Shown here piece by piece: positions 41,884-52,503 of a DNA stretch of 64,000 nt. The stretch is taken from the NCBI RefSeq assembly GCF_050586465.1, contig NZ_JBOCEG010000002.1:1-64000 (forward strand). Reading direction: 5' to 3'. The notes under the pieces are model-generated. The model had not been told where the DNA came from, did not search any database, and saw only the letters and a list, made by a program, of their open reading frames with translations. Position numbers and translations under genes: made by a program. How positions within the stretch are numbered: position 1 is the stretch's first letter; the number at the start of each line of letters is the position of its first letter. Source of the stretch: CAJXYS01 sp913063035 (GTDB taxonomy: Bacteria; Pseudomonadota; Alphaproteobacteria; Rhodobacterales; Rhodobacteraceae).

Positions 41884-44181
41884 TCATTCCGCCGCAATGT
41901 CCGCCCGGTTGAGCCAGCTCCAGACGCGCAGGGGGGTGAAAGGCATGTCCACCCGCCGGATGCCCCGGTCCCAGAGCGCGTCCTGCACCGCGTTGCCGAC
42001 GGCGGCCATCGCGCCGACCGTCCCGGCCTCGCCGCAGCCTTTCATGCCGAGCGGATTGGCGGTGGAGGGCACCGGCTCGGAATGGAAGGTGATGAAGGGC
42101 GTGTCGATCGCGCGCGGCATCGCGTAATCCATGAAGGTGCCGGTCAGGAGCTGGCCGTCGGCATCGTAGGCCGCGTTCTCCATGATCGCCTGGCCCAGCC
42201 CCTGGACGACGCCGCCATGCACCTGGCCCTCGGCCAGCGTGGGGTTCATCAGCACGCCGAAATCGTCGACCACGGTGTATCTGACCACCTCGGTCTGTCC
42301 CGTCTCCGGGTCGATCTCGACCTCGCAGACATGGGCGCCGTTGGGATAGGATCGGCCCGGCAGCTTCGTCTCCGCCTCGCAGACCAGCAGGTCGTCGCGG
42401 CCCTTGTCGCGCGCGGCCTGCGCGGCATCCATCAGCCCGATGAACTTGTTGGTGCCGCGGGCGTGGAAATTGCCGTCCTCGAAGTCGATTTCCTCCGGCG
42501 CGGCGTCGAGTTCTTCGGCCACGAAGGGGGTGAAATTCTCGATCAGCCTGGACGAGGTCGCCTTGATAGAGGTGCCCTGCGTCGTCACCGAGCGCGAGCC
42601 GCCCGTGCCGCCCCCCTTGGCGATCAGGTCGCTGTCGCCCTGCACGAATTCGACCGCGTCCATCGGGATGCCCGTGAACTCGTTCAGGATCTGGGCGTAG
42701 ACGGTCTCGTGGCCCTGGCCGTTCGACTGCGTGCCGGCGTAAAGCCGCACCTTGCCCGTGTCGGTGAATTCCAGCTTCGTGGTCTCGCTGGGATCGCCCA
42801 GGATCGACTCGATGTAATAACACAGCCCGATCCCGCGCAGCTTGCCGGCGGCCCCGGAGTCGGCGCGGCGGGCCGCGAAACCGTCAAGATCGGCCACTTT
42901 CTCGGCCCGGGACAGCACCCGGCCGAAATCGCCCACGTCATAGGTCTCGCCGCTGGCCGAGACGTAGGGGAAGGCGTCGGCGGGGATGAAGTTCTTCTGG
43001 CGCAGTGCCCACGGGCTGAGACCGAACTGGCGCGCGGCGTGGTCCATCAGGCGCTCCAGCACGTAGATCGCCTCGGGCCGTCCGGCGCCGCGATAGGCGT
43101 CGACCTGCACGGTGTTGGTGTAGATGCCCTTCACCGCGAAAAAGACGTCCTGCACGTCATAGGTGCCGGTCAGCACCTTGAGCGCCAGTTCCGACTGGAT
43201 GTTCTGGCCGAAGCCCGAATTATAGGCCCCGAGATTGCTGGTCGTGTGCACGCGGTAGCCGATCAGCTTGTAGTCCTCGTCGAAGGCGGCCTCGGCCACC
43301 GAGACGAGATCGCGCCCGCCATTGTCGCTGAGCATCGATTCGGAGCGGTCCGCCATCCAGTGCACCGGCCGGCCGGTCTGGCGCGCCGCCTCGGCGACGG
43401 CGAAATATTCCGGGTAGGCAAAGCCCTTCATGCCGAAGCCGCCGCCGACGTCGGGGGTGGTGACATGCACCGCCCCCTTGTCGAGCCCGAGATTCCGGGC
43501 GATCTGGTCACGCAGCCCCCAGACGCCCTGTCCGCTGAAGGAGACGTGCATCCGCGCGCCGTCCCAGCGTGCCCAGCAGCCGCGGGGCTCCATCGAGTTG
43601 ACGATGATCCGGTTGTCGTCGATCTCGAGCGAGACGCGATGCGCGGCGCCGGCGAAGACCTTTTCGGTCTGTTCCGCGTCGCCGAAGGCCCAGTCATAGG
43701 CGAGGTTTTCCGGCGCCTCGGGGTGGATCGCCTCGCCACCGGGGGCGAGCGTCGTCCAGACCGGCAGATCCTCCACGTCCAGCCCGATCAGCTCGGCCGC
43801 ATCCTTGGCCTGCGCCAGCGTCTCGGCCACGATCAGCGCGACTGGCTCGCCCACGTAGCGCACCCGGTCGATGGCCAGGATCGGGCGCGGCGGCGCGGCG
43901 CCCCTGGACCCGTCGCGGTTCTTGACCACCGCCGCGTCCATCTGGTTGCGCACGCTGGCCGCGTCCAGCTCGGCGGCGGTCAGCACCGCGTGGACGCCGT
44001 CGGCCGCCCGGGCGTCGGCGACGTCCAGCGTCGTGATCTCGCCATGGGCCACCGGCGAGCGGAAGACAAAGGCGCGCAGCGCGCCCTCGGGCGCGGTGTC
44101 ATCCATGTAGCGGCCGGTTCCATTCAGGAAGCGGACATCCTCGACACGTTTGATCGGTTGGCTGATGCCGAATTTGGACAT
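41884..44181 (-). CDS. Xanthine dehydrogenase family molybdopterin-binding subunit (form II CoxL-like)
   Basis: 765 residues. This is the large subunit of a molybdenum hydroxylase. The active-site loop VDAYRGAGRPEAIYVLE near residue 340 has the AYRGAGR motif that separates form II from the true CO dehydrogenase loop AYXCSFR. Molybdopterin contacts GGFGMKGFAYPEYF near 250 and GCGEAGTVGAMAAVGNAV near 730 are present. The usual medium (FAD) and small (2Fe-2S) subunits are not adjacent. The ATG at 44181 has GGGGAG before it and opens with the family MSKFGISQPIKRVEDVRFL. Substrate unknown; not a CO oxidiser by motif. Confidence 0.88.
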   Translation of the reverse strand: MSKFGISQPIKRVEDVRFLNGTGRYMDDTAPEGALRAFVFRSPVAHGEITTLDVADARAADGVHAVLTAAELDAASVRNQMDAAVVKNRDGSRGAAPPRPILAIDRVRYVGEPVALIVAETLAQAKDAAELIGLDVEDLPVWTTLAPGGEAIHPEAPENLAYDWAFGDAEQTEKVFAGAAHRVSLEIDDNRIIVNSMEPRGCWARWDGARMHVSFSGQGVWGLRDQIARNLGLDKGAVHVTTPDVGGGFGMKGFAYPEYFAVAEAARQTGRPVHWMADRSESMLSDNGGRDLVSVAEAAFDEDYKLIGYRVHTTSNLGAYNSGFGQNIQSELALKVLTGTYDVQDVFFAVKGIYTNTVQVDAYRGAGRPEAIYVLERLMDHAARQFGLSPWALRQKNFIPADAFPYVSASGETYDVGDFGRVLSRAEKVADLDGFAARRADSGAAGKLRGIGLCYYIESILGDPSETTKLEFTDTGKVRLYAGTQSNGQGHETVYAQILNEFTGIPMDAVEFVQGDSDLIAKGGGTGGSRSVTTQGTSIKATSSRLIENFTPFVAEELDAAPEEIDFEDGNFHARGTNKFIGLMDAAQAARDKGRDDLLVCEAETKLPGRSYPNGAHVCEVEIDPETGQTEVVRYTVVDDFGVLMNPTLAEGQVHGGVVQGLGQAIMENAAYDADGQLLTGTFMDYAMPRAIDTPFITFHSEPVPSTANPLGMKGCGEAGTVGAMAAVGNAVQDALWDRGIRRVDMPFTPLRVWSWLNRADIAAE

Positions 44182-44251
44182 GAGGCTCCCCTGCTGAGCG
44201 CGTGAATTCCGCCCAGACGATAGAGCGATCATCGGGCAGGGAAAACCCCGC

Positions 44252-45397
44252 TCAGCCGGCCAGCCGTCGCACCGTCGCGGTTTCCAACGCGCCGTAGCCG
44301 TTGAAGCCCGTCAGGGTGGCCAGCGAGTAGGCGCCCATCCCCGCGAAAAGGACGTAGTCGTCCTCTGCGAGGTCCGCCGGCAGCGCCGGGTCGCCGGGCA
44401 GGCGGTCGAGCGAGTCGCAGGTCGGGCCGAACACCGCGCGCCGCGCGGGCGGTCCCGCGCGGCGGGTCCCGTCGGGCGCGAGGCAGACGATGCGGTCGGT
44501 CGCGCCCATGATCGGCAATTCGGCCATCGCGCCGTAAATCCCGTCGTTCAGAAAGACGCTTCCATCCGCGCGCACCGCCTTGACCCGCGCGGCCAGCGTG
44601 AAGGCTTCGGCCACCATGGCGCGGCCCGGCTCGCACAGGAGAGCCGGGCGCGCGGCGCCGAAGGCGCGGGCCGTCGCCGTGTCGATGGCGGCGAAGATCG
44701 CGTCGAGACATGGGGCTTCGGGTCCGCTCCGGTGGCTTGGGAAGCCGCCGCCGACATTGAGCCGGGCAAGCCGGACACCGGCACGCCGCGCCACGTCGGC
44801 GGAGGCCTCGATATAGGCGGTCCAGGCATCGGCGGACACGCATTGCGTGCCGGGATGGAAGGTCATCGACGGCGTGAAGCCGTGCGCCGCCGCCCGCGCC
44901 AGCAGATCGACGGCGTGGTCCGGGTCGGTGCCGAACTTGGCGCCGAAATCATAGGTGGCCCCGGCCACGGGCAGCCGCAGCCGGACCGCGATCTCGACGC
45001 CGTCGGGCGGCACCAGGTCGGCCAGCTTGTCCAGCTCGCCCGGGGAATCGACCGAGTAGGCGCGGATGCCGGCCGCGGCGGCCGCCGCGATCTCGCGGCG
45101 CGAGCGGACGGGATTGTTGTAATGCAGCGCCGCGTCGGGCGCGATCTGCCGAAGCGCGGCAATCTCGGCCGGCGAGGCGACGTCGAAACCCGCGATCCCC
45201 GCGGCGGACAGGTTCTCGAGCACCATGGGGTAGGGATTGGCCTTCACGGCGTAGGTCACGAGCCCCGGGAAGCCCGCGCGGAACCGCGCGGCAGTTGCCT
45301 GCAGCACCTCCGGCGAGAAGAACATCACCGGCGTGTCGGGCTCCTTGGCGCGCAGGTAGTCCTGCGGCGTCGCCCAGAGTGTCTTGCTCAGCCCCAT
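44252..45397 (-). CDS. Ornithine/diaminopimelate decarboxylase family PLP enzyme (ODC-like)
   Basis: 381 residues, fold type III PLP decarboxylase. The PLP lysine is in TYAVKANPYP near residue 52. The phosphate loop is LNVGGGFPSHRSG near 195, and CEPGRAMVAEAF near 250 follows. The catalytic cysteine is in FGPTCDSLDRL near 327, and YVLFAGMGAYSLATLTGFNGYG closes the dimer site. FGPTCDSLD favours ornithine or lysine over diaminopimelate as substrate, so the likely product is putrescine or cadaverine. AAGGAG precedes the ATG. A divergent Lrp-type regulator lies 139 bases away, and the molybdenum hydroxylase follows 70 bases downstream. Confidence 0.88.
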   Translation of the reverse strand: MGLSKTLWATPQDYLRAKEPDTPVMFFSPEVLQATAARFRAGFPGLVTYAVKANPYPMVLENLSAAGIAGFDVASPAEIAALRQIAPDAALHYNNPVRSRREIAAAAAAGIRAYSVDSPGELDKLADLVPPDGVEIAVRLRLPVAGATYDFGAKFGTDPDHAVDLLARAAAHGFTPSMTFHPGTQCVSADAWTAYIEASADVARRAGVRLARLNVGGGFPSHRSGPEAPCLDAIFAAIDTATARAFGAARPALLCEPGRAMVAEAFTLAARVKAVRADGSVFLNDGIYGAMAELPIMGATDRIVCLAPDGTRRAGPPARRAVFGPTCDSLDRLPGDPALPADLAEDDYVLFAGMGAYSLATLTGFNGYGALETATVRRLAG

Positions 45398-45489
45398 GGT
45401 GGTCGGCTCCTTGGCTGGAGACTGTATCCGCGTGCTCGGGGAACAGGATCGAGCAATTAGGTGTCGATTTCACCGGGTTAAAGTGTAGA

Positions 45490-45511
45490 ATCGCCAGAAA
45501 TGATCGGCGAT
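45490..45511. promoter_or_regulatory. Candidate operator between decarboxylase and Lrp genes
   Basis: Inverted repeat ATCGCC-(10)-GGCGAT in the AT-rich 139-base divergent promoter region, 26 bases before the Lrp start. The position fits binding by the adjacent Lrp-family protein. The consensus of that protein is not known. Confidence 0.45.
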
Positions 45512-45536
45512 ATGACAAAAATCATGGCAAAACGAC

Positions 45537-45971
45537 ATGGATGATCTCGACCGCCGTCTGCTGGCCGCGCTGGCGCGCGATGCGCGTGCCTCCGTCTCGA
45601 CGCTGGCGCGCCATCTCGACGTGGCGCGCTCGACCGTGCAGGCCCGGATCGAACGGCTGGAGCGGACCGGCACCGTCGCGGGCTACACGATCCGGCTGGG
45701 CGCCGAGGCCGGCGCCGGGCGCATCCGCGCGACGGTTCTTCTGCAGATCGAGCCGCGCGCCACGCCCACGGTGCTGCAAAGGCTGAAACCCATGTCCCAG
45801 GTGGAGCGTGCCCATACCACGTCGGGGCGGTTCGACCTGATCCTCGAGATCGCCGCGGACACCACTCGCGAACTGGACGAGACGCTCGACCGCATCGGCG
45901 CGGTCACCGGGGTCCGGTCGTCGGAAAGCCTGGTGCAACTCTCGACCAAGATCGACCGCGCGGTGGTGTAA
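45537..45971 (+). CDS. Lrp/AsnC family transcriptional regulator
   Basis: 144 residues. The N-terminal helix-turn-helix (MDDLDRRLLAALARDARASV, then STLARHLDVARSTVQARIERL) is followed by a RAM ligand-binding domain (about 60-140) with AHTTSGRFDLILEIAADTTRELDETL. Such proteins sense an amino acid and form octamers. Its divergent position suggests it controls the ornithine-decarboxylase-like gene and itself, with ornithine, lysine or arginine as ligand (inference). The ATG has only a weak ribosome site. valS follows 84 bases on. Confidence 0.88.
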   Translation: MDDLDRRLLAALARDARASVSTLARHLDVARSTVQARIERLERTGTVAGYTIRLGAEAGAGRIRATVLLQIEPRATPTVLQRLKPMSQVERAHTTSGRFDLILEIAADTTRELDETLDRIGAVTGVRSSESLVQLSTKIDRAVV

Positions 45972-46055
45972 GGGGGCGGGACTACGGCCTTTCCCTTCCC
46001 GGGCGCTTTCGGTAACAGGGGCGCGAACCCTCAACCGGCACGCGGAACCCGACCC

Positions 46056-48833
<2,778 letters not shown>

Positions 48834-48842
48834 CGGGCTCCG

Positions 48843-48868
48843 TCCAAGTGGTCCAAATATCCCCCGCG
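48843..48868 (-). repeat. Dispersed 3'-end element, copy D (minus orientation)
   Basis: Minus-strand CGCGGGGGATATTT, then GGA and CCACTTGGA; the CCTCCGG part is altered. It starts nine bases after the valS stop but in the opposite orientation to valS, so it is the one clear exception to the rule that the element follows a gene end in the same orientation. Confidence 0.65.
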
Positions 48869-48889
48869 CGGCGCGCATGAAATCCGCGG

Positions 48890-48927
48890 CCGCGCAGCGG
48901 CCGCCCGCCCCGCGGGCCGCTGCGCGG
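48890..48927 (+). terminator. Long GC inverted repeat after valS
   Basis: Perfect 13-bp arms CCGCGCAGCGGCC and GGCCGCTGCGCGG with a 12-base centre, 57 bases past the valS stop and between two copies of the dispersed element. No T run follows. A terminator role is inferred from position. Confidence 0.5.
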
Positions 48928-48935
48928 CGATTTCC

Positions 48936-48966
48936 GCCTCCGGCGGGGATATTTTTACCACTTGGA
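48936..48966 (+). repeat. Dispersed 3'-end element, copy E
   Basis: Full copy: GCCTCCGGCGGGGATATTT, then TTA and CCACTTGGA, in valS orientation, 103 bases past the valS stop and just after the long inverted repeat. Copy D lies inverted 67 bases before it. Confidence 0.75.
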
Positions 48967-49109
48967 AACCGGCCGTGCCGCAGGATGGCCGGGCGGTACA
49001 GGCGGGGACGCCGATGACCGCCCACTTGGACGGCGCCCCGTCGCGGCTCCCGCGGCGGGGCGTTGCGCCCGTCTTGCCGGGGCGCGCGCGATGCCCTATC
49101 CCCGGGTCC

Positions 49110-50219
49110 ATGACAGGACCACGTTACACAGAGCTGGTGGCCGACCTGCCCGCCACCGTGCCCTTCGTCGGCCCCGAGACCCAGGAGCGCGACAGCGGGC
49201 GCGGTTTCCGCGCGCGGCTCGGCGCGAACGAGAGTGCCTTCGGCCCGTCGCCCAAGGCCATCGCCGCCATGGAGGCCGGCGCTGCCGAGGTCTGGAAATA
49301 CGGCGACGCCCAGAGCTTCGCGTTGCGCCAGGCGCTGGCCGCGTCTCTGGGCGTGGGGGCGCAAAACGTGATGGTGGGCGAGGGGATCGACGGGCTGCTC
49401 GGCTACCTGGTGCGGATGCTGGTCGCCCCGGGCGACGCGGTGGTCACCTCCGACGGGGCCTACCCGACCTTTGCCTACCATGTTTCGGGCTTCGGCGGCG
49501 TCCTGCACAAGATGCCCTACCGCGACGACCGCGAGGATCCGGAGGCCCTGATCGCCAAGGCTCGCGAGACCGGCGCCAAGCTCGTCTACCTGTCGAACCC
49601 CGACAACCCGATGGGCACCCGGCACGACGCGGACACCGTGCAGCGCATGATCGAGGCCGTGCCCGACGGCACGCTGATGGTGCTCGACGAGGCCTACCTG
49701 GAATTCGCCCCCGAGGACACCGCCCCCGCGATCGATCCCGACGATCCGCGGGTGATCCGGATGCGAACCTTTTCCAAGGCCCACGGCATGGCCGGCGCGC
49801 GCGTCGGTTACGCGATCGGCGCCGCGCCGCTCATCGACGCGTTCAACAAGATCCGAAACCATTTCGGCATGTGCCGGATCAGCCAGGCCGGCGCGCTGGC
49901 CGCGCTCGAGGACGGCGCATGGCTGGCCCATGTGCAGGCCAGCGTCGCCGCCGGGCGCGACCGGATCGCCGCCATCGCGGCGGCGAACGGGCTCGCGGCG
50001 CTGCCCTCGGCGACGAATTTCGTCGCGATCGATTGCGGTGGCGACGGTGCCTTCGCCCGGCGCGTCCTGAACGGTCTCGTCGCGCGCGCCGTTTTCGTGC
50101 GCATGCCGGGGGTCGCGCCGCTGGATCGCTGTATCCGGGTTTCCGTCGGCCTGGAGCACGAGCTCGACGTATTTGAGGCCGCGCTGCCCGAGGCGCTCGC
50201 CGCCGCGCGGGCCGGTTAG
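49110..50219 (+). CDS. hisC: Histidinol-phosphate aminotransferase-like PLP enzyme
   Basis: 369 residues, fold type I aminotransferase of the HisC family. RARLGANESAFGPSPKAI near residue 28 is the substrate-binding start. YLSNPDNPMGTRHD lies near 160, VLDEAYLEFAPED near 190 and the PLP lysine is in RMRTFSKAHGMAGARVGYAIG near 220. It transaminates imidazole-acetol phosphate or a related amino acid. It is not in a his operon, so it may be a second paralog (phenylalanine or tyrosine as substrate is possible). ATG 49110 starts the family sequence; the frame is open to 48975. Confidence 0.85.
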   Translation: MTGPRYTELVADLPATVPFVGPETQERDSGRGFRARLGANESAFGPSPKAIAAMEAGAAEVWKYGDAQSFALRQALAASLGVGAQNVMVGEGIDGLLGYLVRMLVAPGDAVVTSDGAYPTFAYHVSGFGGVLHKMPYRDDREDPEALIAKARETGAKLVYLSNPDNPMGTRHDADTVQRMIEAVPDGTLMVLDEAYLEFAPEDTAPAIDPDDPRVIRMRTFSKAHGMAGARVGYAIGAAPLIDAFNKIRNHFGMCRISQAGALAALEDGAWLAHVQASVAAGRDRIAAIAAANGLAALPSATNFVAIDCGGDGAFARRVLNGLVARAVFVRMPGVAPLDRCIRVSVGLEHELDVFEAALPEALAAARAG

Positions 50220-50277
50220 CCGGGACTGCCCCGCGCCGAATCATGCTAGGCTTCGCCCCGGACATGGCGAGGTCGCG

Positions 50278-50463
50278 ATGCAGTACAGGCGCCCCATCGG
50301 CGAAGCTCCGAACTATACCAGGCCCGCGCTGGTGATGGCCGGGGTGAACCTTTTCAACCTGCTTTTCGTGCTGTGGGCCGTTTTCGGGCTCGCGGCTGTC
50401 CTCGTCCTGGCGGTGGGACTGAACTGGGCGATCGCCCGGATGGCGATGCGGCGCCGGGGCTAG
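50278..50463 (+). CDS. 61-residue integral membrane protein
   Basis: Not assigned to a family. The N-terminus is MQYRRPIGEAPNYTRPALVM. Two hydrophobic stretches span about residues 17-50 (NLFNLLFVLWAVFGLAAVLV then an amphipathic ending) and a basic tail MAMRRRG follows. It lies 58 bases after the HisC-like stop on the same strand. Its TAG stop and the TAG stop of the convergent aminotransferase share the four-base palindrome CTAG at 50460-50463. Confidence 0.65.
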   Translation: MQYRRPIGEAPNYTRPALVMAGVNLFNLLFVLWAVFGLAAVLVLAVGLNWAIARMAMRRRG

Positions 50464-51659
50464 GACCCGGCCACCGCGCGGGTGGCGGCCTCGACCGCGC
50501 CGGGGCCATGCGGGATCCCGAGCGCTTTCAGCCCCGCGTCGATGGCGGCGAGCGCCCCCAGCGTCATGTGGGCGTTCACATGGCCCATATGCGCGATCCG
50601 GAAGAAGCCGTGCCAGGCCGGGTCGCCGGGGTCGGCCATGCCGAGCCCGATCCCGAGCGTGACGCCGGCCTCGGCCTCGAGCCACCGGCGCAGCCGCGTG
50701 CCGTCGGGCGCACCGAGCCGCACGGCGGTGACCGCGTGGCTGCGGGCCGCGGGATCGGCGATGTTGAGCTCCAGCCGTCCCTCCCGGCCCCAGGCGGCGC
50801 AGGCGGCCCAGACCGCCGCGGCGAGGCGCGCGTGGCGGGCCCAGGCCGCCTCCAGCCCTTCCTCGTGGACCAGCATGTCCAGCGCCTCGCGCAGGCCGAA
50901 GATGTGGTGGGTGGGCGCGGTCCCGCCGAAATACTGGTAGAACATTTCGGGCCTGGTGCGCGGGACCCAGTCCCAGTAGGCGGTGGCCATATCGGCCCCG
51001 GCCCGCGCCGCGGCGGCCCTGGCACCGAAGGCCACGAAGCCAAGCCCGGGTGGCGTCATCAGCCCCTTCTGGCTGGCGGCCACGGTCACGTCGACGCCCC
51101 ATGCGTCCATCTCGAAGCGGTCGCAGGCGAGGCTCGCGATGCAGTCGGCCATCAGGAGCGCGGGATGGCCGGCCGCGTCGATCGCGGCGCGCAGCGCGGG
51201 AATGTCGTTCAGCGCCGTCGTCGCGGTATCGGCATGGGTGACGAGCACGGCGGAGATCTCGCCGGCGCCGTCGGCGCGGAGCCGCTCTTCGAGTTTCGCG
51301 GGATCGGACGGCGCGCGCTTGCCGAAATCGAGCACCTCGGCCGCGAGCCCCATGCGCCGCGCGATCTCTGCCCAGCCGTGGCCGAAACGGCCCGTCGCCA
51401 CCACCAGCACCTTGCCGCCGCGCGGTATCGTGTTGGCGAGCGCGGCTTCCCAGGCGCCGTGCCCGTTGGCGATGTAGATCGCCACGTCGCCGGCGGTGCG
51501 GAAGACACGGCGCAGGTCCGGGATCAGGCCGGCCACGGTGTCGTGGAGCGGTCCCTCGTAGATGTTCGGCGCCGCCCGGTGCATCGCGGCCAGCACCCGG
51601 TCGGGAACGACCGAGGGGCCCGGGATGGCGAGATAGGGGCGACCGGGGCTGTGCGGCAT
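50460..51659 (-). CDS. Class V aminotransferase, serine/alanine/aspartate-glyoxylate type
   Basis: 399 residues. PLP enzyme of the serine-glyoxylate aminotransferase group. The N-terminal PYLAIPGPSVVPDRVLAAM is typical. YIANGHGAWEAALANT holds the cofactor phosphate region, VTHADTATTALNDI follows near residue 140 and the PLP lysine is in VAASQKGLMTPPGLGFVAF near 197. FRIAHMGHVNAHMTLG lies near the end. Related proteins include SgaA and BhcA, but neither the serine cycle nor the beta-hydroxyaspartate cycle is nearby, so the donor amino acid is open. Single-gene unit. Confidence 0.85.
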   Translation of the reverse strand: MPHSPGRPYLAIPGPSVVPDRVLAAMHRAAPNIYEGPLHDTVAGLIPDLRRVFRTAGDVAIYIANGHGAWEAALANTIPRGGKVLVVATGRFGHGWAEIARRMGLAAEVLDFGKRAPSDPAKLEERLRADGAGEISAVLVTHADTATTALNDIPALRAAIDAAGHPALLMADCIASLACDRFEMDAWGVDVTVAASQKGLMTPPGLGFVAFGARAAAARAGADMATAYWDWVPRTRPEMFYQYFGGTAPTHHIFGLREALDMLVHEEGLEAAWARHARLAAAVWAACAAWGREGRLELNIADPAARSHAVTAVRLGAPDGTRLRRWLEAEAGVTLGIGLGMADPGDPAWHGFFRIAHMGHVNAHMTLGALAAIDAGLKALGIPHGPGAVEAATRAVAGS

Positions 51660-51807
51660 GGGGGCATCTCCTCTCTGGCCGGAAACTGGTAGGCCGGCGC
51701 GCGGATGGCGTCAATCGGGCCGGCCGGCCGGCCGGGGCTGCGCGCTTGTCAGGCCGGGCAATTCGGGCTAGACCCGGCGCCTGTCAAACGCCGTTCCAGG
51801 GCCTTGA

Positions 51808-52497
51808 ATGCTCAACCAGCTCCTCGACCGCCTCACAGGGTCCGCGCGCAGCCTGCGCCAGCCCGCGGGCAGCGACATATCCACCCCGGCGGGGCGGCGC
51901 AGCGCCTTCTGGCATGCGCTCCTTATGGATCACGGGCTGCTGCGGACGGTCTGGTCGAACCTGCACGAGGTCGCGCCGGGGGTCTGGCGGTCGAACCAGC
52001 CGTCGCCGCGGCGTCTCCGGCAGTTCCGGGACATGGGGCTGCGCAGCGTGATCAACCTGCGCGGGGCACCCCGGAGCAGCTATTACCTGTTCGAGGAAGA
52101 AGCCTGCCGTGAGCTCGGACTCGCGCTGGTCAACTGCCCCTTCTCGGCCCGGCGGCTGCCGCCGGCGGCGGATCTGTTGCGCCTGCTCGACCTCTTCCAC
52201 AGCGTCGAGCGGCCTTTCGTGATGCATTGCAAGTCCGGCGCGGATCGCTCGGGCCTGGCGGCGGCGCTCTACCTGATGGCGGAGGCGGACGTGCCCGTGG
52301 CCGAGGCCCGGAAACAGCTCGGTCTGCGCTACCTGCACCTGCGCGGCGGCCCGAAGGGCGTGCTGTCCTGCATGCTCGACGCCTATGCCCGCGACACCGC
52401 GGAGACGCCGATGCCCATCCGGCAGTGGCTGGAGACGCGCTACGACCCGGCGGCGCTGCAGGCGGAATTCGACGCCGCGCGCGGCCGGCGGGGCTGA
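51808..52497 (+). CDS. Dual-specificity phosphatase family protein
   Basis: 229 residues. The cysteine phosphatase loop HCKSGADRSG (CX5R) lies near residue 139, preceded by a general-acid region containing the FSARRLPPAADL loop. GLRSVINLRGAP near 73 is the family beta strand. The CX5R loop of the PTPMT1-like group acts on phosphatidylglycerophosphate and other lipid phosphates as well as on proteins. It is followed after seven bases by an MsbA-like ABC exporter, so a lipid phosphate substrate is plausible (inference). Confidence 0.8.
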   Translation: MLNQLLDRLTGSARSLRQPAGSDISTPAGRRSAFWHALLMDHGLLRTVWSNLHEVAPGVWRSNQPSPRRLRQFRDMGLRSVINLRGAPRSSYYLFEEEACRELGLALVNCPFSARRLPPAADLLRLLDLFHSVERPFVMHCKSGADRSGLAAALYLMAEADVPVAEARKQLGLRYLHLRGGPKGVLSCMLDAYARDTAETPMPIRQWLETRYDPAALQAEFDAARGRRG

Positions 52498-52503
52498 GCG
52501 GGC

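Noticed and set aside
41884..44181. CO dehydrogenase (coxL) call for the molybdenum hydroxylase
   Set aside because: The active-site loop reads AYRGAGR, not AYXCSFR, and the coxM and coxS partners are absent.
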